Shown here one piece after another: positions 1 to 11,800 of a DNA stretch of 64,000 nucleotides. Every line of letters begins with the position of its first letter. Within the stretch, counting starts at the first letter, position 1. The translations under genes were made by a program, and so were the position numbers. The DNA is from Margaritifera margaritifera (Eukaryota; Mollusca; Bivalvia; Unionida; Margaritiferidae). The notes under the pieces were generated by a model. It ran no database searches and was not told the origin of the DNA. It worked only from the letters and a program-made list of their open reading frames with translations. The DNA lies in NCBI GenBank assembly GCA_029931535.1, contig JAQPZY010001660.1, positions 1,947,001 to 2,011,000 on the forward strand, in the 5' to 3' direction.

Positions 1-540
1 TGATCCTCATACATCCATATTCCTTGGATTCCTCATTATATACACACCCTGAGAAATACTTACGGCAGATTCAGTGCTAAAGTACGTGGAAAGTTTTGGA
101 TGAGGTCAGCCTAAAGGTGTGATCAAATTTTTAACTACAAACTGTATTGAATGTCGCGTGCTGTGATGTCACAATAAAAGCTGCAGCAGTTTTGAAAAAA
201 ATGTGTACTACCTTGTTATTTGTTATGATAGATCAGACATCCTCTTTTTTTCACTCCGTTCAGTACCTGGCCACCATTGTAAAAGCGATTAATAATTTTC
301 GTCTGGAAGTTTTTTGATGACATTTGAGGTGCAGAGCATTTAACAATCAGGATTGAATAGACTAGGGTTAAACTATATTATTAACAATTATTTTATTTGA
401 GTAAATGCGCCTACATGACCACGTTGACTTACACTTTAATTATGAACCATAAAGATCTTGTGTTTATTGATTGATATAAAGAAAATGACCCATGGCTTTC
501 CGACTTTATTTCTGTTTTAAACTTCAATCAGAGCCCCCTG
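1..540. other. 5' flank, no gene recognised
   Basis: AT-rich sequence with no coding exon, array monomer or element end that I can recognise. It lies upstream of the decayed hAT transposase. Confidence 0.4.
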
Positions 541-1015
541 AACTCCTTTCAAGCTTTAAACTACACTGAGTTTCCAGAGAAGCGGTGTAAACTGTCTAGA
601 CATGGGTGAGATGAAGATCAGCAGCTGTTGGATCACTCATCCCTGCAGATCATGATGCAATACACAGACAGTGCATCAACTTAAAGGCAAAACTGAAGAC
701 CTACAAAAATTCAGAAACCCCAAAAGCAGAGGTGTAAGGCCACAATCATTATGAATTCCATATCAGAAAACGGCAAAATGGTTAAGTTGTTGGCAGTAAT
801 ATTAGTTGTAAGCCCCTCTACAGCAGAATGTGAAAGAAGGTTCAGTCTGATGAACAAAATCAAAAGTGTAAAGAGAAACTGTATAAAGCAAGACATGCTT
901 TAGATGCTAAGGAAGATCAACACTGCTGATCCAGTGAGTAAGAAGGACATTGATAGAGCAGTTGGACCATGGTTGACACCAGGACATGGAGCAAAACATG
1001 GCTTTATGTTAAATA
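541..1015 (+). pseudogene. Decayed hAT-superfamily transposase, C-terminal dimerisation region
   Basis: Reading the + strand in the frame of position 781 gives the block LLAVILVVSPSTAECERRFS followed by LMNKIKSVKRN. This is the signature of the hAT C-terminal dimerisation domain (small residues, then ST-x-x-E-R-x-F-S, then IK-x-x-x-R-N). An in-frame stop follows at 901, after which MLRKINTADP and a further coding-like stretch continue to about 1010. Earlier stops occur at 607, 676 and 688. The catalytic core is not recognisable, so this is a C-terminal relic that cannot make a working enzyme. It probably belongs to the KIAA1586/ZNF862-like hAT lineage, but that sub-assignment is inference. 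No terminal repeats were found around it. Confidence 0.65.
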
Positions 1016-1689
1016 TTTTTTGAGATCTAAATAAACACACAAGTCAATTTAATATGATTTTGTTTATTTCTGTCATAATTAAAGCACGGCAATTGCAGCG
1101 TTGTACAACAAATTATAGTAAAAACATAGGGCCTTTTTGGGCACATGGAATTGGAGTTTGTATCAAACGCTATGGCTATAAAGTTTGTGTGTACAATGCA
1201 AAGCATGTGACCTATGAATGGGGAACTGTGCTATTTCTGTTCTCCATATTTCATTTGTTTCCTATAATCAGCACTTACTTTTCAGAAGGAAGGAAAGTTG
1301 GCTTATGTCTTTGATGGCTTCATGCTTTGTTTTGACAGAAACTACACATGATGCAACTGTCCTCTTAGCTTCCTCACTTGTTAAGCTGCAGCAGCATTCC
1401 AATACTGTGTTTTGGTAATTTGATAACCGAGGGAACTCCAGCTCTAACTGTAAGTTGTCTTTTTTAATAGACTAAGAAGGCAGAAATATGCCATATGTAT
1501 ATACCATTGCACAGCATGAATCCATCAAAGACATAAGCAGACTCTCCTTCTATTGCTGTGTTTTTGCTGTAAATCACTGATTGAAGTCATCAGGGATATG
1601 GGACTACAATTGTATGAAAAAAACAAATCGGCTTCTGACAGACTTTGATGTTGAAACAGTTCACTTTCAAGACATAATACAAATTTTAC

Positions 1690-2310
1690 AGTTTGTCGGT
1701 CACAAATACTGACAGTCTCATTTTTGTCCTGTAACGGGGCAAGTTTTATCTGTAAAAACCAGTGTAACAGAATCTCTGAGATAATGGTTAAGGACACCAG
1801 ATGTATTTTAATTGCTGATGAACCTGGATTTCCTTTATGTGCCATCACAACTGGCAAAGTTCTAGCATCCATGGACTTGAAACAATAATACATCACTGTA
1901 ATGGCTTGCCTGAATGCCATTGGTGAGTACATGCTGCCATTGATAGTTTACCCATGCCAGTGCTTTCAGAACAATGGCATAAATGAATTTCTGGAGCCAT
2001 TTATGGTCACAATGACAAGGGATTGATGGATTCTGAACTTTTTGTTCAGTTTCTGTACGACTTAATTTTGTTTGTGAACAGCAAACATAATATTCCAAGT
2101 AATTCTTTTTGTAGATGGTCACATTTCTCACATGTATCTGGAAGCAGCACAGTTGTGCCATGACAGCAATGTAATTTTGTATTGTTTGTTGCCAGATGAC
2201 ACTCATGTAGTACATGTATAAATGTCTGACATTGTCTTATTTAGTCCATTGAAAGTTGTTTGGTACAGCCTGGTGAAAGAATGGCAAGTGTCACACATTG
2301 TCATAATCGG
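1690..2310 (+). pseudogene. Decayed pogo/Tigger (Tc1-mariner) DDE transposase
   Basis: Pieces in different + frames line up in the order of a DDE_1 (CENP-B/jerky-type) transposase. ADEPGFPLCAITTGKVLAS near 1815 covers the first catalytic Asp. ITVMACLNAIGEYMLPLIVY lies near 1895-1950. GLMDSELFVQFLYDLILFVN lies near 2020. VDGHISHMYLEAAQL near 2110 covers the second catalytic Asp in the D-G-H box, followed by CHDSNVILYCLLPD. DIVLFSPLKVVWYSLVKEWQ near 2230 matches the usual stretch after the third acidic position. At least two stops and two frameshifts separate the blocks, so it is inactive. The N-terminal DNA-binding part is not recognisable and no TA-flanked termini were located. Confidence 0.75.
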
Positions 2311-2768
2311 TAATGATTATTTCTTTTGTTGTCATATTATTTATCTCAGATGCATATTAAAATGTCTGTTTTAAGTGAATCTTTTGAACATTCTAAATGT
2401 TGACATCTCTGTACTAACTTCTCCCTTTTTCTCGTTATTTTGCCTTATTCTGATAGGTGAGAGAAGTCACTTTGCCCTAAAATTTGAGTTCATTGTGAAC
2501 CTTGCATGTTGTCCACACTCACAATATGTAATTGTACCATCCAAAGTTTGATTCAAATGATCAGTCATGTGACCTTGTTAAGTAGCGCCTGAAAGAGCAA
2601 ATTTAGTAAAATGCAAAGAAATAAGAACACAATATAGAGAGGAATTTATTTTTGATAAGTGATATTATCATTTTTTTTAATGCAAAATCTATTGCAAAAA
2701 ACCTTTTTCTTGAACCGTAGAGGCACAAACACAGTTTTAATTCTAATCTTGTTTTAATTTTAGCCAAA
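2311..2768 (+). other. Region just upstream of the PBRM1 start exon
   Basis: No repeat family or coding exon is recognised. A polypyrimidine-AG acceptor (TTTTAATTTTAG) ends at 2763, five bases before the predicted ATG. The start exon is therefore probably joined to an upstream non-coding exon that I cannot place, and the promoter remains unidentified. Confidence 0.4.
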
Positions 2769-2885
2769 ATGCCGACTAAGCGCAAGCGGACCATAACTGG
2801 AGATTCTCGGGAAGACAGTCACTCCAGGTCCCCAACGCCCACACTCCAAAGCAAGCGTAAAAAACGATGCCTGCAGTATGATCCT
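2764..2885 (+). CDS. PBRM1: PBRM1 exon with start codon (basic N-terminus)
   Basis: The acceptor AG is at 2762-2763, the ATG at 2769 and the donor GTAAGA at 2886. The exon encodes 39 residues starting MPTKRKRTITGDSRED and ending KRKKRCLQYDP. It is rich in Lys/Arg and Ser/Pro like the vertebrate N-terminus and probably contains a nuclear localisation signal (KSKRKKR-like cluster). The ATG is chosen because it is the first in this exon and the downstream frame joins bromodomain 1 exactly (YDP-MQICQELYETI). Only five bases precede it in this exon, so the 5' UTR must continue in another exon. Confidence 0.88.
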
Positions 2886-5800
2886 GTAAGATCCTCATAT
2901 GGGTGATAATGAGCACAATTATAGTTGATAAGTTTGACTAAAATTGAGTTATGAAGTTAATCGTTTCAGCTCACAGTGGGACTTCCTCATCTCTTATTTG
3001 GACCCTCAATTGTCTGATTTCCCATCAGAAACCCTGATGACCTGGGGTCCAAGCTCAGGTTTCACCAACATGTTTTAAAATCCAGGCTTACAACATTTGA
3101 TGGTTCAAAATGCAGTAATACTTAACTGTCATCTAAGCCAATTGCTGGTTCCAGATCAAAGTTTTAAGTCCAGATGTAAGTTCTTTTGCAGGCTTTAAAA
3201 ATGAGAATAATGCTGATCTAACATCCAATATGGCTGTCACGGTGGCTATCTTGGAAATCTTGTTATTGCAGCTACAACAGAACAGATGGTCATGTTGACA
3301 TGGGCATTTCACTGAAAGACTTTTTATGATATCTAGTTGGTCCTAAATGAAATAGGTGCCGATCTGACATTCAGTATGACCACCATGGCATCCATTTTGA
3401 AAATTTTGTTTTAGCTACAACTTTTTCACAAGAAGACTTCTTATGGTGTATAGTTGGGTCTGAGTGTAAATGATGTTGATGTGACATCCAATATGGCCAC
3501 CATGGTGGCCATCTTGAAAAACTGATACTGATCTGAGATTCATCTTGAAAATGTTACTGCTACACCTTTGGAATGGATGGTCATTTTGATTTGGGATTTT
3601 TGCTAAAAGACTTATGATGTCTAGTTGGCCCTAGAGAAAATTGGTGCTGATCAGTGAAAATCTTGTTTTCACTACCAGTGTTGCAGTGACAGTTGTATTC
3701 ACATGGGGTTTCCAAGAAAACACTTCTCACCGTATGTAGATGGTTATAAACGAAAATGATGCCAATGTGACCTCCCAAAATTTGAAAAATCTCATAACAG
3801 CTACTTTTCCAAAATAAATGGCCATGCCAACATTTACAAAAAAAACCTTCTTTCTTGTAATATATAGTTTTTCTTATATTAACATGATGCTGATCTAACC
3901 TTGAAAATGGCTGCCGTGATAGACATCCTGAAAATAATATGGATACTAGTCCTGAATGGATCATCTTATCGGCATGGGTTTTCATTAAAACAATATTATA
4001 ACAATATATAGCTGGCTTGGATTGAAAAATGTTTGCCAAATCTGAACACTCTGTGTCTCCCCCCCCCCCCCCCCCTCCAGCGCACTTTTTCGTTAGAAAA
4101 AAATAACATGCCTAGAACTTCTTATTAGTGAATGTCCATCCATGTCTCTGTTTGGTGCTAGCAATGGCCAAAGTTGCGAAAGGTGATGAAAATGTAAGAT
4201 TTCTGTGAATATCTATTTGAAACAGTGTATCTGGTAATTAAAACATTCAAGGTTCATGGTAGTTGACAGCTGTTGGTGTAACCTTTTTTTGACTCCTATG
4301 GCATGGAAGATTTATTTTATTTTGAGGTTGAAATAATGACAAAAGAGACTAAATTTATGCAAATACACAATTTATCATTTAATTAATGATTTGTTCATGT
4401 AGAAAGACAAGTAATTCAGAAAACATAGGTATTATAATATATGCTGGTAGATAATGGGTGTACACTAATGGAAAATTCCATGGTGCAGCTCATTTCAGGT
4501 TAACAAGATTTTAGACATCTTAATATTTTCATGAGTAATTTGAGTACATGATAAAACTTTTATTACAATAATATAAGTGTCCAAGGAAAATATGATAGTA
4601 CAGACCACAAAGTCAAGGTGGCAAACTCTAGAAGCAAATAAGATTATCTCATTTTTATAGCACTATTATTTCATTATGTACTGTTATTTTCCTTTGTCCC
4701 TCTAACACATTATGTGTCCCCCAGATATGGAGGGTGTGGGGGAGGACACAGTGTCCCCTGACCTTGGGATCCTATGTGCAACACTGTCTGCCGGATACCT
4801 TGATTGATACCAGTAAAATAACAACTTGTTTTTTTTTTCTATAAAAAAAATATTATGATTTAATCAAACTTAGCACATGGGTAAATCTTGACATTATCTG
4901 AGACAAGTTGAATGGATTTCATTCCATGATATCATGTTCAAGGTTAGTGGAAATGACAAAGAATTTTGTCCAGCACTTACAGCTACCTTGTGAACATGTC
5001 AACTCAGAAATGTTAAAAAATATTTTTGTTACTAAATAGTTATGTTGGAGTTTCTCATGAATATCAGAGATGGTTTCAGTACTCAGTGGTTAAATAGTCT
5101 TGTCATGGATTCCTGGAAATTATTTTCAGCCAGAAGGGTGTCAGGCCCTTCGATGGACTCATGTCTTTTTTTTCCCCTGCTTTTAAAATAGTCCTACTCT
5201 ATCCCTACTTTTTCACCAAAGGGTGCTTGAAAGCCTGCTTTTTGTTAAAGTCCATTCGAGAACCCTTATTGAAACTGAGCTCTCTATAGTGAGAGACCTT
5301 GCTTCCAGTACCTTCAGTTTTTGATCCTAGACTCACAGGTATAAAAATTTGGCCCACAGTTTCTGATGTATTGGTCTCTAAGTTTTGGAGGTAATGTGGC
5401 CCAGGACTTGTATTTTCAAAACCTTACAGAGAGCTCTGTTGAAAAGCATACAGAGAGCTCATGTGCTGGGGAATAAAAGACAATGTTGGAATTGACACCT
5501 TGTTACAATGAACAGTTTCCATGAACCAAAAAAAAATAATTAAATTTTAAAGCACAAGCAATGATATTTTATTAATTCGGGCTCAAGTTGTCAGATTAGC
5601 ATGACACGGAACTTGAGTTCAAAATTTATCAGATTTGGTATTTTACTTCATGGTTGTTGAACTAATTGCTTTTTTTGAAATTCAATGGGGTATTTTGTGA
5701 ACACTGAATAACACAAAACTTACACTCTGAAACAGTCTTAATCATCAAGATGTTAATTGTACCTTTTTTTGAATCTGTCAGACAGCTTAGTGACCAAGAC

Positions 5801-8800
5801 TAGTTCAGTGTGTTTGTTACTGTGTTATTTGACTGAGTGTTCTCATAGTGATCAAGTAATGTTCTTTCAAAATCTGCACTGAACTTGAACCAGTAGCATA
5901 GTTTATATTGATCGAATCCCATCATACAGTATGGACAGTTCTTATGGCAGGAGCAATATGCTGACAACTTTAAACTAAATGCTAATAGTAAATTTTGTGT
6001 AATCTGAACATTAGCAAATTTCTTTTTTAAATTTTTAGTTGAATTGTCTGTAAAATATGAAAATATGCTGTTTATCAAGAGCTCTGCTTACAACTGAATT
6101 TTCAAATTAGAGTTTTATTAACTTCAAATAAACTTTTTCCACCTTCAGAAAAAAGAAGTAGTTGTGTCAACAGGGGTAATCTTTTTTTCAACATGATTGA
6201 ATGTATATATGTTTGTGTGGTGTGTATACTCTGAAAGAGATTCGACATAAAATGTTGTTGCAACTTCTTTTTCCTTTTTAAAAATGAAAAGAATAATTTT
6301 TATACAATTTTAATAATTGCAATAACAATCCAGTAAAAAGGTAAAAAAAATATATGAATTCTTATGAGATATGTGATGACCTGTGTTAAATTGGTTTTGA
6401 ATAGTATTATGTATTTACTTGGATTGATCAGGCACATGACCACTATTTATGATCATGACCAGTGGACCGATCCAACAGATTTGTGAGAACTGGAAGAGTC
6501 GTGATCTATGTGCACATTTACTGATCTCTATTAGCTGATGAGCATTAATTTTGAGACCTTGATTTTATGGTTATTTCAGATGCAAATTTGCCAGGAGTTG
6601 TACGAGACAATCCGTAATTTTAAGTCAGAAGATGGACATCTATTGTGTGAAGCTTTTATACGGGCTCCAAAGCGCAGGTATATAGCTATCAGCAGTTTGT
6701 CTGCAGTAAGTTCAGAAGTTTGCGAATGGTATTTAGGTAGTAAGAAGTATTGGAAACATGCTGAATTACATACTTTTTTGTTTTACCCCCATTCCATTCA
6801 CTGGGGGAATCTTGATTTTGGTCCTGTTAGATTGTCATGCAACCAGAACAGTTTGTCCATTTTTATATGTATGTCTCAAGTCAGGTGCATTATGTTATGG
6901 TGTTGTCTGTTCACTCATCTGTTTACAAGCTTGTCTGACCCATAACTTTGTAATGATTGGAGAGATTTTCTTGAAACTTTGCCTAAATGAATATCATGAT
7001 GTAACCAGGCGATGTCATGTACCAGAGGTACATCCCCTGCATCAAGATCAATGACACTGCAATGAAAAATGCAATTCTGTGACTTGTATTCTTGTCCAGA
7101 GTATAGCTTTTGAACTGCTGAAGATATTTTATGAAACTTGGCCCAAGTATGTCATGACTAGACAGTGTGTCATGTACCCTAGCCATGCCCCACTTCCTCA
7201 AAGTCAAGGTCACTGCAAGAGAAAATGTAATTCTGTGACTTGTATCCTTGTCCAGAATATAACTTTTGAACCACTAAAGATATTTTTATGAAACTTTAGT
7301 CAGTCATATATCATGTAAAGACATGGCAACCCCAGTACAGGGCATATATCCCCTGTAATTGTTTTGCTTTTATATGGTCACTACACTTTTTCCATATGTT
7401 ACTTTCTTCATTAAAGAATGCTATAAAATATATATATGAAATAAAAGCCAGTAAAATTATCTTTATAAATATGTATTATTTGTTAGTGTTATTTATTTAG
7501 ATTTACACTTTATCACAGGTTGTAAAGCAAATTACAGGTAATTCATGCTTTCTGTACAAAATCAATAGTTCATTGACTCATGCGTAACATGTGGTTCATT
7601 TGGAAAATTAAGCGACCGGGTTAAGGACTATGAAAATTTCCAGCCAATCAGAAAATTGAATGATGGTTAGTGTGGAATTTGAAGAATTAAATTTAACTAT
7701 TGATCATACGTGATCTTCAAAGTATATAAATATTCTTCGCATACCATTAGATTCTGCATTCTGATCTTTAATTTGATATATAAAACATCTATCGCAAAGG
7801 AGACTAAGTGTGCCTGACTTGGCTACAAAGGTAAGAAACTTTTGAGTTTTTCTACTTTGTCAAGTGTGTAGTATAGATGCCATATTGAATATTTAATGAT
7901 ATTTGTAAACAAACATTTCTAACCAGTAGTTTAACACCATATTGATCAATAAATGTTCACATTATAGTTGTTATAACGTACGGCTAACAAATAAAATGAT
8001 CTAAATAGATTTGTAGCATTCATTCATATATTTGTAAGTCTTGATACATGACATTTTTGCAAATTCATCAAGACAGAATCGTTCTCATAACCATTCAAAA
8101 TCACAATTAACGTATCAAATTTAGTTTTCTCATTAAAATCTAAGCATTTGCTAGTTCATTAATATTACTTTTGGCAGTAAACCGTTCAGGTTAAAATGTT
8201 ATGATAATAAATTGTGAATTACAATAATTGTTTTGAATATTCATGTATGTATGCTTTTGAATATTCATGTATGCTGTGAAAATTACACCTCCCTTAAGTT
8301 ATATTCATATTCAGTATAGTTCAATAATTTAAATTTACTATTTATATTTTTTTATACTGTAAACAGTTGTTAAAAAATAATAAAATGATTATAAAGTAAA
8401 TTTTAAAAAATTATTTTGATTATAAATGAAAATTACACAAGTCGCTTTTAAAATTATCATTATTAATATTTTTTTTTAATACTATATTTATATTAAATTA
8501 CACCTCCCTTAAATTATATAAATAAATACAGTAGTTGGTGCTTTTTTTTAGATTGATGTTTATGGAAGCTATTCTGGTAATACAGATATTCCAAGCTATT
8601 TTGCCCTTTTGCTCCTTTTGCCATTTAGAATGGATTATCTTGGCCCCTTCTGCCTGAGATATGACTTGACAAAAGAAAAGATACTGAACCATGTCTATAA
8701 AAATAATCCTGTATTCAATCTTCAAAATGGAGTAGTACTAGAAATTAAAACTTTCCTTAAGAAGTCAAACAGAGCTGCTAGTGAACGTACTAATGTGGTT

Positions 8801-11800
8801 TTAAAGTTGGACCCAAGGTTCAGTACAGTGAATCCAAAATCTTTGGCAACAAAGATCACCAGACTTTACGAACAGAGAATCAAGTTATGCCATAAGAAAA
8901 AAGTTGCAGGCTGCAAAAATATATCCAACGGTTAAAGTAAAAACTCCTTCAGTTTGAATTGAGCAAACTCCAAAAAAACAGTAACAAACTTGGAAATGAA
9001 ACAAGTGAACAAGCTGAAAAACTGAAGTCATTAGAAAGAAGAATTGGACATTACTCTGTAAAAATGTAAATAAAGGAGATGAGATAGCAAAGAAAAACCT
9101 TCACTTATTGTGAGAAAGTTTGTAATAAAATGGTAGAATGTTTACATATTTTTTCTAAGTTTCCTCATTACCACCTACACATGCAAAATATCTGACAGCA
9201 ATAATGCATTCAACAGGAGAATGTACATAGGAATGTCAAATTTAATAACAATATCTTTAAAAAATAAAAAAGGGACAACATTTTAAAGGAGAATATTGTT
9301 GGTTTTAGGTTTGTCGTTGAGCAAAACAAACCAGGCATTTTACAAGACTAAAAATTCTGAAAATGACTCAGTTTTTGTCAAACTAAAGTTACTGTAACTT
9401 TGGTTCTAGTAGAGATATCTTCATAATTTTAATTGTTTTGAAGAGGTTTCAATGAGCTTCTTTAATTTGGAATGAGTTTCATTCATTTTTAACATCTTTT
9501 AAAAAAAAAGACTGGGGTTGCTAATAGACAGTGCATCGTGTACCATAGTGACACCTGCCTCAAGGTCAGTGTCTTGGCAATGAAAAATGTAATTCTGTGA
9601 CTTGTATTCTTGTCTGGAGTATAACTTTGAACAGTTGAAAATATTTTAGTGAAACTTTGCCCAAGTATATGTCATGACTAGACAGCCTGTCAAGTACCAT
9701 GGCCATGCTGCCTGCCTCAGGGTCAAGGTCATGGCAAGGGAAAATGTAATTCTGTGACTCATATCCATGTCTGGAAGATAACTTTAGAACCACTGAAGAT
9801 ATTATAATGAAGCTTTAGTTAGTTACATATCATTTCTGGACAGTGTTTCACATACCGTAGTCATTTCCTCCTGTTGCAAGGTGAAGGTCACAGCAAGTGA
9901 AAATGTAACTCGTATCCTTATCTGGAGTATAACTTTTGAACCACCTAAGACATATAATGAAACTTGAACCACGACTAGACAGTGTAGTACATACTATAGC
10001 CATTCCTCTTTCTTCAAAGTCCAGGTAACATTGATGGAAAATATAAATCCATCAACATTTGTATGTGAATACATAAGAGGCTTCATTTCTGAACAGATTT
10101 TGATCAGACTTAGTTTGTAAGCTTATATCATCAAGATCTCGGTTGAGTTTGATATTGAGTGATATCCACACACATTATGAAGTGATCTTGCATCAGATTG
10201 CTTGAGCTTGTGAAAACACAGGAGGCCATATTACCGATCAGGTTTGGTATGTAAGCTTATATCATCAAAATCACGAATAAGTTCGATTATGAGAGACATC
10301 CATGCATATATAATGAAGTGATCTTGCATCTGATTGGCTGAGCTTGTAAACACTTTTATGTAGGCCATATTTTTCAAATCAGATTTGGTATGTAATCTTA
10401 TAACACCAAGTTCTCGGATGAGTTTGATTATGAATGACATGCATGCATATTAATGAGTTGATCTTGCATCTGATTGGCAGCATCTGAACACTCTAGAGGC
10501 TATATTTATTATGAGATCTTGATCAGATTTGGTTTGTAAGCTTATATCATCAAGATCTCGGATGAGTTCTGCCATGAACAACATCCATGCATATTAATGA
10601 GGTGATCTTAAATCTGATTCGCTGGGCTTGTTATCACTCAAGAGGCCATATTTTTGATCGGGTTTTGTATGTAAGCTTATATCATCAAGATCTTGGATGA
10701 GTTCGATTATGAGCAACATCCACTCATATTAATGAAGTGATCTTGCGTCTGATTGGCTGAGCATGTGAACACTCTAGAGTTGATATTTTGATAAGATTTT
10801 GATTAGACCTGCTATACATGTTTATATTGTCAAGATCTTGGATGAGTTCTATTTATGAGTGACATCCTTGCATATACAACCTCATGGTAGTTATTCATTC
10901 CACATCGGAATGAGGCTGACCACAGGGTTGTGTATCAGGTAATACGGCAGGTGGTGATAAACAGCAACAGTGTCAATTTCGTAAAGAAATTAAATCAAGA
11001 AAAAAGAAGAAGAAAAATGCTTTTATGGAAGAGCTGTTTGCCAATAGGGGGTTATTGAATGGTTGTGTTTTGCAACTATTCTTTCCTGATTTTCAATTTG
11101 GGAAAGTTGACACTTTTTTACTTGGCATGGTTGTACACTAGGCATCAATCACATGAACAACCTGGAATATTTAGGCTTTGACTTTCAGGAGGATTGCCAC
11201 GAAACTTTACATGCACATTCATCCCCAGATCTAGTGGTTCTAAATGAAAATGGCGCTGCTCGGACATCCAGTATGGCCACCATAGTCGCCATCTTGAAAA
11301 TCATATTATCACTACTCCTGAATGGATAGTCATATCAACATTTGGTTTTCACTAAAAGGCTTCTTATGATGTCTAGTTGGTCCTAAATGAAAACAGTGCT
11401 GATCTGATGTCCAGTATGGCCACCATCATGAAAATCTTGTTATTGCTACTGCTTCTGAATAGAAAGTCATATCAGCATTGGGTTTTCACCAGAACACTTC
11501 TTATTACATCTCATTAGGCCTAATGTAAAATGGTGTTGTTCTGACATCCAGTATGGCTGTTACAGCAGCCATCTTTAAAATCCTGTCACTATTCCCCCTG
11601 AGTGGAAAGTCTTATCAATAGGGGGTTTTCTCTAGAAGACTTCTTATCGTTTTTAGTTGGTATTAAATGAAAATTGTGCTGATCTGACATCCAATATGAC
11701 CACCATGGCAGTCTTCTTGAAAATCGGTTATAGCTGCTGCTCCAGAATTTCATGATAATATTGATATAGGGTTTTCACTGAAAGACTTCTTATCATATCT

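Noticed and set aside
1525..2215. Long - strand frames at 1525-1932 and 1862-2215
   Set aside because: They are antisense shadows of the decayed pogo transposase, which is clearly readable on the + strand.
8281..8520. Direct repeat AATTACACCTCCCTTAA (8283 and 8498) as LTRs
   Set aside because: It is only about 19 bases long, about 215 bases apart, with no TG...CA ends or target duplication.
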